DNA from: Perognathus longimembris pacificus
Taxonomy: Eukaryota > Chordata > Mammalia > Rodentia > Heteromyidae
Length of the DNA: 64,000 bases
Direction: 5' to 3'
Assembly (NCBI RefSeq): GCF_023159225.1
Contig: NC_063171.1
Coordinates: 14,645,142-14,709,141, forward strand
Part shown: in pieces, positions 47,643 through 60,139 of the stretch
Layout of the letters: every line of letters begins with the position of its first letter
How positions within the stretch are numbered: the stretch's first letter is position 1
Program-made: the position numbers and the translations under genes
Notes under the pieces: generated by a model
Databases searched by the model: none
What the model was told of the DNA's origin: nothing
The model's input: the letters and a program-made list of their open reading frames with translations, nothing else

Positions 47643-47844
47643 AAGGTGATACAAGAACATTATCGATAATAGAAGCTACAGATACACATGGGACATTGAA
47701 AGTAGTTACAACTGTGATATAACAATCATTTCCATAAAATGGAGTTCATTTCACTTAGTATTATCTTATGTGATCATAAGGGTATAGCTATTCGGCTCTT
47801 GTGATCCTCTGCTGTGACTTGCCTAAACCTGTGCTAATTATTCC
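47643..47844 (-). mobile_element. Out-of-place L1 3'UTR segment
   Basis: About 200 bp nearly identical in order to 45418-45618 of L1-7 (ORF2 end plus 3'UTR), lying between the ORF1 and ORF2 parts of L1-6. It has no T-tail of its own and replaces the ORF1 C-terminus, the inter-ORF spacer and the ORF2 start. Confidence 0.85.
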
Positions 47845-48722
47845 GATATACCTCATTCCAAGCTCTCCTTGCTTTCATGGTCCTTGCTGAGAAGTCTGTG
47901 GTAATTCTGATTGCTTTTCCTTTATATGTCATTGTTTTCTTCTCCCTAACATCTTTAAGGATTCTTTCCTCGTACTCCACTGATCCTGTTTTGATCACAA
48001 TGTGTCAGTGGGATGTCCTATTCTGGTCTCATCGGTTTGTGGTTCTAAATGCTTCTTATAACTGTATAGGCCTATCCTTCTGGTTATTTGGGAAGTTCTC
48101 AGCTAATATTCTGTTAAATATGTTGCCTATCCCATTAACTTCTTTCTCCAAGTTTTCCTCAATACCTAATAGCCTTAAATTGGGCTTCCTGATCATGTCT
48201 TAAATCTCCTGTAGCGATCTGTTTTGTTGATTGGACTGGATTTGTATTGATTTTTTATCTTTCTCCATAGATTCTAGGGAATCTTCAGCTCCTGAGATTC
48301 GATCCTCTGCTTCAGTTAGTCGGGACTGTAGGCTAGCTACTTGATTTTGAATCTCTTTTCCTTCTGACTGGTCTTTCCTGATGATTTCCATGTCATCTCT
48401 TAGGTCTTGCGTGCACTTCTTTACTTGATTAATTTGGTTTTGAGTTCTGTCTCTCAAATCTTTTACCTGGGTAGCTATCTTTTCATTTCACTCTAATTTC
48501 ATTTATCTTTCTATTTGTCAAGGGCATGAAATCATCTATTACTTTATGGAAGGATTGCTGTATTGATTCAAACTTTTCATTTAATATGTTTCTCAGTAGA
48601 CTTTGTAGAGCATTTTGAGGATTCTCTTCTATGTCTTTGATTGACTGCTCTGTTTCCTGCTTGTTTTGAGTGGGAGAAAAGACTCCATTGTTTGCCATCT
48701 TTCTTGTGTTTCTTCTGCCCAT
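47845..48722 (-). pseudogene. L1-6 ORF1, broken
   Basis: Minus-strand ORF1. The start is ATG near 48722 (M-G-R-R-N-T-R) or a downstream Met near 48698. Open from 48761 to 48483, then shifted and open again from 48457 to 48200 (coiled coil with E-A-E-D-R-I-S heptads). The RRM and start of the C-terminal domain follow in damaged form to 47845 (F-S-A-R-T-M-K-A-R-R near 47865). Unlike L1-3 ORF1, its N-terminus begins with a basic M-G-R-R segment, so the two L1 lineages differ here. Confidence 0.82.
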
Positions 48723-49847
48723 TTGGATTGGGAATGCCAATCTACAAGCACCTTTGAGCACCGTTTAAGACCCAAAGCAGCCCTTACCAAGCACTGTTGT
48801 GTAAGTCTTAGAAGTTCACAATTATATACAGATACCTTGTATACCTGTCTATAAAATTAGATTTGGTGTTCCTAAAGAATACAATTTCAATATAACAACC
48901 AATCCTGGGCCCTGTATTCAGTAGTTACTTATTTACTGTTACAACCCTATGAGCAATTCTTGTTCTTACATTAAGTTCTTTTAGGACTGGCTTTCCCTAT
49001 GAACCCCTTTGAATCACTCAGATTAAGCAGGTATACCCTCTACCCAATAGCCAGGAGTCAATGGAACCTGGAGGTCCTGGCAGTAAGTCAGGAGGGTAGG
49101 TTAGAGGTAGTAAAGAGAATAGATTAAAATGTATTGGGGTGTGTGTGTGATGATTTTGGTTTAATTTAAGTGATGTAGAAATGTGGAGAAGAGTAGAATC
49201 TGTAGAAAGAACAAGTTTAAAATGAAGACAATGGAGAGTTAGCAGAAAAGAGTGGAGGTGTTATTCATAGGAAAGTAATTTTTAAAGAAAGAGAATGTAA
49301 AGAGAGAAATAAAGAAAAAAATACTGGAAGACAGATGCACAAAACAGATAAAAATTATTTTAAAAAGAAAAAAAAGAAAAAAAACCAGAAAAACGAACAA
49401 CCAAAAAAAATTGATAAAACAACTAAAAATGAAAAAAAAACAAAAAACAAAAAACCAAGGACGTCTCAGAACTGAAAAAAATTTAAATGTTTTTTAAAAA
49501 AGTTTAAAAAATGTTTAAAAAGAAAAAAAAAAAGGAGTCCTCCTTGTTTGGGTGGTCTTTCCCCAGTCTCTGGTTTCCTTGCGATGTTCTGCAGTCTATT
49601 TTCCTGATTGGCTGGTTTGACTTGCTTTCAGTTCGCAGGGGTTGGATGTGTTCTGACCCTTCTCCCCTGTTGGTGAAATTCTGGGTCTCTGTGGTTCGCA
49701 CACCTTGCAGGTCGACCTTGGGCATCCTCTGTAGATGGGGACGTGAGTAGTCTCGAGAACCGTGGCTCCTCAGTCTGCTGTGGGGCCACAGCCTTTAACG
49801 CCTGGCTTTGAATAGGCTGTGGACTCAGCAGGTCAGGGCGCCCTCTG
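48723..49847 (-). promoter_or_regulatory. L1-6 5'UTR (5'-truncated)
   Basis: Bases 49535-49847 align with 120-430 of L1-1, with an A-rich stretch (plus strand, 49310-49530) between that part and ORF1. The outer ~850 bp of the L1-1 promoter is missing. Confidence 0.75.
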
Positions 49848-49859
49848 ACAGTAGCCAAG

Positions 49860-50113
49860 ATTCATGCAGTCAAAATTAAGGATGATCCAAAGTAGGCTGT
49901 GAACCCTGATATTACCATAGCAAGGAAGAAACATTATAAGGGGATCATGTGTTCCACAAATGTCTCTACCCCAATTGTAGAGTTGCATTTTCCTTTTCAA
50001 TGGGAGGATGATGCTTCCCATTATCAATGTCATAAAAAGGAAAAAAGAATATTTGCAAAGGATTATCAGCAAATGCACTTGACAATAGAGCATATCACAA
50101 ATAGTGGGAGTGT
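49860..50113. other. Spacer
   Basis: Nothing recognisable. Confidence 0.55.

Positions 50114-50162
<49 letters not shown>
50114..50162. repeat. (GT)n microsatellite
   Basis: About 24 GT units, directly beside a minus-strand SINE. Confidence 0.95.
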
Positions 50163-50166
<4 letters not shown>

Positions 50167-50365
50167 CAGTCCTGGTCTGGACTGTGTCCCTGTGTTTTTC
50201 TTACTCAAGGATAGTGCTCTACCAAAAGAGTTCTACCAATCCAACTATGTGGTGATTGAGTGGAGGTAAGAGTTTCATGGACGTACCTGCCCAGGCTTGC
50301 TTCTTCCCTGGAGATTGAGATTTCAGGCTCCTTAGTAGCAATAATTACAGGTATGGTCCACTGTC
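50163..50365 (-). repeat. Old dimeric SINE (7SL + Geo type)
   Basis: Complement of the right monomer ('gccagtcctggtctgg', 'ctcaaggatagtgctctacc') followed by a 7SL-like head in complement ('gagatttcaggctccttagt'). Confidence 0.65.
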
Positions 50366-51795
50366 ACCAAACGGAAACATTTTTCATCTCAAACATGGTT
50401 GAATCCTAACATTTCCTTGTGAAAAAACATTTGAAATGTATTATTTCCTTCATTTTGGAATGTGCAATATGTTATTACTGACTATAGATACTGTTTTGTG
50501 AAATAGATCTCAGCACTATGCTATCTTATGTACGTCAAACATTGCACGTTATTATTCATAAAATCTGCTACCAACTCTTATGCAAACTTTCCGTTTCAAT
50601 TTGCTTTCATTCTACTCCATCTTGATTCAACTTTGCACACATATTGAAAATGTCACAAAGTATACATAAATGTATTTAAGTGTTATGTCCCATTAAGTTG
50701 TTATTAATTAAAAATTCAGGGATTTGAATATATTTGAGTGGAATGATTAAAATAAATTTGAGGGTAACTATGTGATTCTAGAATCAAAGGGTGAAAAGAT
50801 AAAGGAAAGAAGAAAGAGGAACATTAGATATGCAATTACAATATTACTTCAGGGAATTTTATAATCTGAACTTGTACTAGAGACAAGTAAAAGGCAAAAT
50901 GGAAAAGGAAATGATCAAATATTTAACCTAAAATTTTTCATAGAAACTACAGACCTCACATTCTAAAAATGCACAGAAACATCCTCTTATGATGACACCA
51001 TTTTTCCAGCAGTTATGTGAGTGCTAGTTGTACATATGACATCCAGAGAAATAAATGTAAGGAAATCATCATCAGGAAACACATTCTAAAACATGACAAA
51101 GCCTTTTATGAAGGAATGCATCTTCTGTGTTTTGATCTATTTGTTACACAGGATTCATAGTAGAAAGCCTTTACACAATAAGTCATAAACATCTTGCTGA
51201 ATCTTTTTACTTATAGCTTACATAATGCGATACAAACAAAATCTAAACAAACAAGATATTAAAAGTGACTCGTGGGTTCAAAAATAATAATGTGCTGGGG
51301 CACCTATTAGGTTAAATAGATAGAAGACAGGGGTTTGGTTGTGTTGTACTTTCTCTCTTACTGGAAGATGTAAATCCTCATTCTTTTGTCTATTATTCTA
51401 GTCAGGCTACTGACTTCTAAAATTGTGAAACTCAAACACATAGGCCAGAGTTTATATATATATATAAATATTTCCTATAAGATTTTTGGTAAATTTTAGT
51501 AAATTGAGTCACAAGCACATGAAAGATTGAGGTGGGGAATGTCCTCTGATTCTTGGGGAAGAAATGGCCTACAATGCAGAAATGAAGACATTGCTCCTAT
51601 CTGGAATACTTGCTCATCAGCAATGGAAAATGCAGTCCACAAATATTAAATGGAGAATTTTTGAAACAATTATGTAGTTTTAAATTATGTGTCATCTGTG
51701 TGGCATGAGAAAATCTATCACTAGTCCATCTATCCTGAAGGGATTCTTTCATTCTGAAGCCAGGTTTTATTTATTATCTTTTTTTTATCCCAGAC
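50366..51795. other. AT-rich spacer
   Basis: No gene. A small TA run at 51452-51470. Confidence 0.6.
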
Positions 51796-52015
51796 ACAGA
51801 TAATGCATATGTGTGCAATCCAAGATACTCAGGAGGCTGGGACCTGAGAATTGCAGTTCAAAACCAGTTTGGGCAGGAAATTCCATGAGACTCTTATCTA
51901 ATTACCTAAAAGCAGGAAGGGAGATGTAGTTCAAGTGGTAGAGCACTAGCCATGGGCACAAATGATCATGGATGGTGATCAGGCCCTGAGTTCTATTGCC
52001 AGAAGTGGTAAAATT
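51796..52015 (+). repeat. 7SL-headed dimeric SINE
   Basis: Head 'caatccaagatactcaggag' and right monomer ('agttcaagtggtagagcact', 'atcaggccctgagttctat'). Confidence 0.75.
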
Positions 52016-52059
52016 TAACAAAGAAGACAATGATTATAGTAATGTTTCAGTGGAAACAA

Positions 52060-52165
52060 TGCTTGCAGCAAAAGCTTGGCCTCACCTAGAATCCCTTAGA
52101 ATTTAGTAGAATGACCAAGCCTGCCTGACACATAAGAGCCTCTAGATTAAATCCCCAGAACCATC
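52060..52165 (+). repeat. Possible ID-like relic
   Basis: 'aagcctgcctgacacataag' and 'attaaatccccagaacc' resemble the end of an ID body with B-box relic. Confidence 0.4.
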
Positions 52166-52184
52166 ATCAAAGTAGGGAGATTTT

Positions 52185-52345
52185 TTTATTGAGCATTGTA
52201 AGTTATTGTAATAAAGAGTAGTAGGTGGAAGAAAAATGAGGGAAGAGGTAACAAGTTTGATAAGAAATGTACTCACTGCCTTACGTATGGAACTTTTATC
52301 TTTCTATATATCACTTTGACAGAAAATTAACTAATTAATTGAAAG
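52185..52345 (+). repeat. L1 3'UTR fragment
   Basis: Sense 3' end: 'gagggaagaggtaacaagtt', 'ataagaaatgtactcactgc', 'tatcactttgacag', as at 63300-63380. Confidence 0.8.
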
Positions 52346-53493
52346 TGGTGTTGGACACCTTGATTGTGATTTGGAAAAACATTGAGACAGATTATCTGTA
52401 CTAATGCAAGAATTAAATGCAATCTTCCACAATGCACAGAAACATACTCTTATGATGACACCATTTCTCTAACAGTTATGTGAGTGCTAGTTGTACTTGG
52501 TCACATATGCAAATTCTCAAAATCCCTAATGAAAATAGTTACATCATTTTTAATAATAGTATGCTTCTTTTTTACCTTCACTTCTATGTTCTGCAATTAT
52601 TTCCTGGAGAACTTTACAAAGACGTGTATTTCACTACAGAAATTTAAAAGAAACATGAATAATAGGGAGATAGAGTGTGTTCCTTAAAAGAAAGAACATA
52701 TTTCAAAGATAAAGTGCTTACCTAATTAATTTGTAAATTAAAATAATGTAAAATAGCATACTGACTTTTAGGAGCTAAGAAAATTTTATTATTTCAGAGA
52801 GAAAAGGAAACAGAATAAAATAAACAAATGATACAGCAAATTTTCCTTATATAAGTATCAAGTGCTATTAAGTAAACAGAATGCTAAACAGGGTGCATGC
52901 TCAATAAAATTTTATGAATAAACAGAATATATGAAAATGTAATGAAATAAATTCCATTAAGCAAGAAAGCTTATTTTGTAAAAAAGTGATATTTTAAAAT
53001 ATCAAATAGACAATTTGCCCCAAAAATGTGATGTAACAACTGGATAATTATTTGGAAAACTGACAATCTCATTACTATTTAATTAGAAATGACTCATTCT
53101 ATAAATTATACTGAAAGAAGTAAATACTTTTAAAGCTACGATAACCTATTTCAAATTAATCTCATTATTAGCTCTGCTAATGACAATAATAAACATACAA
53201 TAAAAGTAAAAGGACCATAAAACTTGCTTCATCAGAAAGCAGCTTTCTTTCAAACATTCTCTGTCTTAATTTATGCCATATACTCAAAATCAGCAAACAA
53301 TAGAGAGATCAAAGTTCAATTTCATTAGTGACAGGTACTCATATGTTCCCATTCTTAAAGCACATAATTCCCACAGTAAAAGAGCTGATAGAGAATTTGT
53401 ATTTTTTCTGGAGAGATGGGCTATACTTTGTACATGAAGAAAAGTGGGAGATGAAGCACATACTTAAATATGTATTCCATTTACTAAAATACA
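52346..53493. other. AT-rich spacer
   Basis: Nothing recognisable. About 52425-52500 echoes 50980-51035 ('ttatgatgacaccattt', 'gttatgtgagtgctagttgt'), a short dispersed duplication. Confidence 0.6.
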
Positions 53494-53495
53494 AT

Positions 53496-53541
<46 letters not shown>

Positions 53542-53547
53542 TATATG
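53494..53547. repeat. (TA)n microsatellite
   Basis: TA units with two TACA interruptions. Confidence 0.95.
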
Positions 53548-53715
53548 TTTGTGTTTTCTGGGAAGTTTTAGGCAATTTGTAAAGCACAGATGTTTGTAAA
53601 GCACTGAGGCTGAGAAAACTGGAGAACATAGAGCTGGAATTTTCCTGAGATAATATGGGCATTATAATTCATGGAAAGAGGACAAAAGAGAGAAAAAAGA
53701 ACAGAGAAACAGACA

Positions 53716-53718
<3 letters not shown>

Positions 53719-53756
<38 letters not shown>
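53719..53756. repeat. (GA)n microsatellite
   Basis: About 19 GA units. Confidence 0.95.
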
Positions 53757-53758
<2 letters not shown>

Positions 53759-53949
53759 AGACATAGAAAGCAAGCAAGAGAGAGACAGATGAGAACGGTC
53801 ACACATAGAAACAGGGAGTGTGCTTATAGAATGTTTAAAATAAGCATCTTTATATAACTGAATAAATAATCTAAAACAGGTAACTAATATATTTGATTAA
53901 ATATAACACATGGTTCTTTGAGAAACTTAATTTTTAAAAGATGCATATA

Positions 53950-54161
53950 GGGGCTGGGGATATAGCCTAGTGGCAAGAGTGCCTGCCTCGGATACACGAG
54001 GCCCTAGGTTCGATTCCACAGCACCACATATACAGAAAACGGCCAGAAGCGGCGCTGTGGCTCAAGTGGCAGAGTGCTAGCCTTGAGCGGGAAGAAGCCA
54101 GGGACAGTGTTCAGGCCCGGAGTCCAAGGCCCAGGACTGGCCAAAAAAAAAAAAAAAAAAA
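53950..54161 (+). mobile_element. Young IDL-Geo SINE
   Basis: Nearly identical to the 6761 copy. Left monomer keeps a consensus B box (GGTTCGATTCC, 54008-54018) and A box. A-tail, then a perfect 14-bp target duplication AAAAGATGCATATA at 53936-53949 and 54162-54175. Confidence 0.95.
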
Positions 54162-54354
54162 AAAAGATGCATATAAATTTACTTGTATATGCATATGTAT
54201 ACATAGATAAATAAGACTACATCTTAGAACATAAAGACAAATATTCATATAAATTGATAATTAATGCAAATTATATTCACTAATAAAGAAATTTAATGGC
54301 AGTAATGCACATAAAATAATATTTTGAATCATATTTTAAAAATTATTGAACATT

Positions 54355-54570
54355 ATAGAATGTAGAGGTGGGGCCTGTAGGCCATGCCTGGAATCTTATC
54401 CTCTGCTGAAACCATAAAATTATGGTTCAAAGGAAGCCCAGGAAGAATTATTCTAAGATTCCATCTCCAAATAATTAATAAAAATCTGGACTGGAGGTGT
54501 GGCTCAAGTGGTAGAATGACAGTCAAATGTGCAAGCATTAGGCCTAAGGCTAAACTCACATCAGGAAAAA
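54355..54570 (+). repeat. Old dimeric SINE
   Basis: Diverged head ('gtaggccatgcctggaatct') plus right monomer ('ggtgtggctcaagtggtaga'). Confidence 0.65.
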
Positions 54571-54753
54571 AAGGAAAAAAATAATTTTAGTCTTGATTGA
54601 AGTAAAAAAAAACTGAATTTTTCTTCAAACATTGAAAAATGAATACTTTTTTTAAGTATGAACCAACTTTTTACAATGGAGGAATTATACCATTTTAAAA
54701 ACTATTTTCAAATTCATATATAGGGTAGCACATCAAAATATTTTCTTTTCTTT

Positions 54754-54943
54754 GGGGCTGGGGATATGGCCTAATGGCAAGAGTGTTTGCCTCATATACA
54801 TGAGGCCCTGGGTTCAATTCCCCAGCACCACATATACAGAAAATGGCAAGAAGTGGCGCTGTGGCTCAAGTGGCAGAGTACTAGCCTTGAGCAAAAAGAA
54901 GCCAGGGACAGTGCTCAGGCCCTGAGTCCAAGCCCCAGGACTG

Positions 54944-55000
<57 letters not shown>
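54754..55000 (+). mobile_element. IDL-Geo SINE with long A-tail
   Basis: Full dimer followed by about 56 consecutive A (54945-55000), suggesting a recent insertion or an expanded tail. B box GGTTCAATTCC lies near 54812. No clear target duplication found. Confidence 0.93.
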
Positions 55001-55004
<4 letters not shown>

Positions 55005-55104
55005 TACCTGTGACTTACAAATCTCATTAAATCAGAAGCTCTCAAATAGAATTTCTAAAGTCTTACTAGTAGTGTTCCAATACTGACAGAGCTTCAGAAT
55101 ATCA

Positions 55105-55215
55105 ACAAACAGCAAATATTTATTGAGCACCTACTGTACCCCAAGACTTCAGTTCTCAGTACTCCCTGAGTATGCAGGACAGGAAATAAAATCATGACTA
55201 ATTTTCTGGAGCACT
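55105..55215 (+). repeat. Possible L2 relic
   Basis: 'atatttattgagcacctact' followed by degraded sequence resembles the 3' end of mammalian L2 elements. Confidence 0.4.
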
Positions 55216-58200
55216 TTCAAATGAAGAAAATCATGACAAGTAAGTGAAGAGCCATGGGTTACTTTGAATGGAGTCAGTCACATACAGGATACATTGCAGG
55301 AGATAGCCACAATGGTATTCAACACCCAGGCCTAGTGTTCTCCTCTTCATATGGTCCATGCATCTTCTGTACATACAGAATAAGACCTTTGTGAAACAGG
55401 AAACAAGACAGTAGAGCAACAGAGCAGTTTTTGTTATAAAGCTGATGTCCAGGTACAGAACTGGGAGTCTCAGAACACCATGGCTCCTGTGTGGTGCACA
55501 TATGAAGTTTGGATGCACAGAAGTCATGGGTAGAGTAGAATGACAGAAAGGATGATAGTAGTCTGAGAAACAACTGTGAGCATTGCTTCCAGTTGCACAG
55601 ACATAAATTATACAAACCTGGTTGAGACTGATTAAGAACACTAATACTTAAAATGAAAGCAAGAGTAAAATAATACTTAACAATTAACTATAATATTTCA
55701 TGGATCCCTCAGTGGGTCACACCTGGCAAAAGCAAACTATATATGAAGTCAATTTTTCTTAAATTAAAATTGAGAACGTTAAGAATAAGTCTGAACATAA
55801 ACAAAATGATAGTAAGTTAGTATCAATAATTGCCAATACCTTCCAGAAACACAAGTACCCCTTAGCTCAATATTGAAGATCAAACAATTAAAGCTACAAT
55901 AAATAAATCTACAACCAGAATACATCATACTTATGCCATACTCTATAACTAGCAACACTCTGGAAGTAATTTTAACAAAAAGATGTTTAATACAGCTTAA
56001 TTAGACATGCAAAATTAGAGGAAAACAAGCATATTATAGAGTAGTAAGGAATAGTAAAAAGAGGAAACTGAATTCCTCTATGTACTACTTGAAAAGTAAT
56101 ATGCTTTGAGTTGAAATCGATAACTTTACACACTATAGAAAAATATCAACAAATGTAAGATTATAGAATATACTAAAAATGAAGGATACAGAGAGGGAAA
56201 AAATGGGAGAAAAAAGCAAACTTAATTCATTGGTGAAATATAATGTTTCAATATATAATAATTATGTCTGTGCCCTAGATGATAAAGAAAATGAGAAAGA
56301 TTTTTAAAATAATTCTAAAGCATTGATAAATACTTACAAAGCCAAACACTATTAAATATTAAATAAATTAAATAGTAAAATGAAAATATAACTCTACATT
56401 TTCCATTATCAAATTATTGGTAATCACACACACACACAAATCTAAAAGTGGCCTAAATACATTTGTAAAATCTCAAGGTGAGAGGAGACCATCTCAAGCT
56501 GAAGAAGAACTCAAATAAACCCATTTATACTTAATTCCAAACCTAGTTGTGAAACGCTTAGATCACTCTTTTTGTCCTGTGATAAGTCATGGTGCCTCAT
56601 AGTACTTCAGTTCAACAAAATCTGTTCTGGTTAGAGAAAGAAAAATCATACTTACTGGTAACAAATGGAAACATTTTAATGGAAGAGCACATAATCATGT
56701 AGGAATTACTGAGGAATCAATCCAGAACAATTTGCCTACAGCTAATCAATTGTTCTAGCAAGATCAGAAGACATATGGTCAATAGGAAACAAATCTCTAT
56801 TACGGTACTTGAGTAAACACTCAAATGATAATATTTTTCTTAATAACTTAATATATGAAAGCTATAGGATATTCAGGAGCTGGATGGATTAATACCATAA
56901 ATTGACAATCCTTTCCTAATGAATTCACACATACAGTTGAATCACTACAAAACCTTATAAAATCTTTTGAAATGTTATTGGGAATCTGATTCAATAATTT
57001 TATGAATGTATAAAAGCCTTAGTATAGTGAAAAAAGAGGATTTCCAGTTTATACTTTTAAGAATTATGTTAAAGTGGAGGGAAAACTGTGTGGTAATTGA
57101 CAGTGTTGTATTGGCAAACATACAGGTGACTGAATTCGAAAAGACCATTTGAAAATAAGCCCACAGGAGAGTAGTTATGAGTGTCATAAATCAGTGGAGA
57201 AGGACAACTCTTTATCACACACAATTGATGCCTAGTGTTGGCATTGCATAGACACTGGAGCACTCTCCCTTTACATGTGCGAGTTTAAAGTTACAAAAAT
57301 AATTTTGGGGAATAAACCATGCCAAGCTTTATTGGGGGGAGAGTGATAATCATAAATTTAGCATATGACCCTGTTATTAAATGCTTAAAGACTTACTGTG
57401 ATTTATTAAAGCCTGTAAGGAAAGATTATGCATGTAAATGCTTAAAGGAGCTTCTGCATCATTGTGACAAATATTCTAAAACCCAAACATTAATTCTCAC
57501 ATTTTAGCCTACAGATTAGCTAGAATTGCAAGTATGAGTCAATAGAGCCAAACTGAAACCTGCTGTACTATTGTAAAAGTGTTGGCTGTATTTGATACAG
57601 GCTGAGCTAGAGACTTGCATGAGGAGATAGCTTTAAAAAGAAGGTAAAAAGACTTTTCTAATGGCTATTATAAACAATTTAGATAGAGTCTAATGTGGAT
57701 AGTGGCAATCCTGTTAAAATCAGAAGTTTAATTTACATACATATGTTAAGATAGAGGCATTTTAACACATATAATGTTTATAAGCAGGGTTAATCTTACT
57801 TTTTTTAACCATGGTATGCTATGGATTTGGGGAAAAATATGACTAGTAATTATGAGTACATTAATATGTATATATACACTTACATATGTATGTGCATATA
57901 TCCATATATCCATATACATGTATGTAAAACACAGATTTTACATTATATATACACATCTGTGCATTTATGCAATTTTAATTGACTTTGAAAAACATTTCAA
58001 TATACTTCAAATTTAAATCCATCACATTTTTATTAAATTATCTTGAAATCTTGTTGCTATTTCTGATTTAGAATTTAATTGAATTTATTTCCTTATTTGG
58101 TCATTGACTTAATGATGATATACTCTTTTCATCTTCAGATAAAATTAACCCTGGGAAAAATGTAACATCCTGTAATGCCTGACAGTTTAAATGTCAGTTA

Positions 58201-60139
58201 GAATTATGTAAATGCAAATTGCATTTTCAAAATAACCATACTGTAGTGAAATAACCACTTTAAATGATATGACACATACTTAGCTTTAGGCAAAGATTAA
58301 AACTGTAGTCTTCAGTTATGTAAAGCACAATATTTGATACAGGCCTTTCTTATAATGAATTGAAAAAAAATCACTTCAAATAGAAGACTTGCATCTTTTG
58401 TAGTACTTTTTAACTTCTTCAAATATTACTAACATCATTAAAAGATTTCTACTTTAAAGTAAACCATTTTATTTCTGAAAGATCTAACTAAGGCTGGGCT
58501 AAATTGTCTCAACTAATTAATTAATTTATTTTTACCAAACCAACTACTATATGTTTTTAATCTTTGAGGATTTCACCATAAATATAAGTTTATAGATAAC
58601 TACAATGAGCATTTAAAAGAAAAGAAAAAAAAGTAAAAATGACCGCCCAGGAGCTAGGACATTAACCAATGAAAGTGGCTTGCACTAACAAAATTAGTAA
58701 TCTAAATCATAATTTTAAACAGTTATCTTTGTTGCTTTCTCAACCATTCTCACCAGTTACTTATTACTATCGTCCATCTAATAGTTTAGCTTCTTTTATC
58801 CCATCCTCTGCCATTTGCCTCCTCAATTTGAAAATTCAATTTGATTTTTCAGTGCTTCTCTAGTCTTCCTTCATTATTTGACTATTATCATATTGTGGCA
58901 AATTCCTTTTCCATGTCATTCCAGAGATTCAGCATTATCTGTTGAATTGTTGCTTCAACCTTCAGTGAATGGCAAGCTGGCTTGTCATGTCCTCTCCTCT
59001 ACACATTCCTTAGATCACTTGTACAGTATTATCCCTTCCATTCTTGGAATGTGCCATTTTCAGGACCTTAAAATCCAACTGCTTCAGTTGTACCCATCTT
59101 CCAGACATTGGGACAAAACAAGCACCCAACCTCATTGCATCAGTGCATATATCTACTGAAAATAGCTCTGCTCAAATTGTTAATGACAAGCTTAGGTAGA
59201 AGAGTAAGTAACTACAATTCAGATATTCTATATTTTATAACATACGACTAGTGGATAAAAGTTTAGAAGTTTTCCCACAAAATTATGAGTGCTTAAAGAG
59301 AAGGGAGTGGTGGTTATCATTGGTTGATCACTTCATATTATATACATTTAGGGAATTATCACACGGTACTCAGATAAGTAGGTATTCTTATTATATATCA
59401 ATTAAAATCTAAAAGAAATTAAAAGACATTGACTCACCCCTTTTATTCTACTTTCCTAATTGCATAATGAGTTTTCTAAAACTTATCATATGCCTAGCTA
59501 GTGAAAATATGTCAGTTGTCTTGTCAACATGTGAAAGGCTGTGACGCTGACATCTTCTAATTGTGAACTGAAATATCAGGGAACAAAATCAAAGAAGAGC
59601 ATTTTCCTCGTTATTCTTTCTTAACAAAGATCAAGGGGAATATTTGTTCACAGTCAAAAAGCAAAAACAGGATTGCATTTCATATTTAAGAAATGAATTA
59701 GAACCCAAATAGTGGCAAAAAGTAAAATTAAAAAAAATCCCAAATCTTTCAAAATGGAATAAATCACAATTCAATGAGGAAGACTAATGCAATATCATCA
59801 TAGTTTACAAAGGTAAATGGATTTAAAGAACTCCACAAGTTGTTGTTAGACAAGAATGAGGATGCAAATGGTAGAATAAAGAATAACTCTGAATAGTGAT
59901 AGTTAAGCCAAAGGAAAAAAAATGGGGATCATTATGAACTGGAGATTTATAATTCCTGTGATACAGAAAGCTCTATCTAGCTTTGTGATAGCCGTTGGCA
60001 TGAGTGTGAGGAGGAGGCTGCACATCTTCTGGATGAGGAGAGAGACTCAGCAGGAAAATTGACCAAACCTATACAGGGGCCCTCTGATTGTAGGTTATGA
60101 GAACACAGTAGATCGTGAACTCATTCATATCTGTTAAAA
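55216..60139. other. AT-rich spacer, longest repeat-poor stretch
   Basis: No gene supported. The longest open frame is 136 codons on the minus strand (55641-55231), rich in Cys, Leu and Tyr, with no domain I recognise and no visible promoter or splice context. Short simple repeats occur at 56427-56440 (CA) and 57865-57950 (TA/CA mix). Confidence 0.6.

Larger units (their letters stand above)
41947..49847 (-). mobile_element. L1-6: long minus-strand L1 with nested insertions
   Basis: From right to left: 5'UTR (49847-48723), ORF1 (48722-47845), a misplaced piece of L1 3'UTR (47844-47643), ORF2 N-terminal part (47642-47426), inserted L1-7 (47425-45092), the rest of ORF2 (45091-42380), and 3'UTR with T-tail at 41947. 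The C-terminal end of ORF2 is missing through a deletion of about 626 bp near 42380. Candidate target duplications are ACAGTAGTAAAG (41935-41946) and ACAGTAGCCAAG (49848-49859), 10 of 12 identical. Confidence 0.9.

Noticed and set aside
55231..55641. 136-codon minus-strand open frame, possible receptor pseudogene
   Set aside because: Cys/Leu-rich and superficially membrane-like, but no receptor motif could be matched in any frame, and no supporting gene structure is visible.
57060..57340. Possible DNA transposon or LTR fragment
   Set aside because: No terminal repeats, target duplication or protein motif could be identified.
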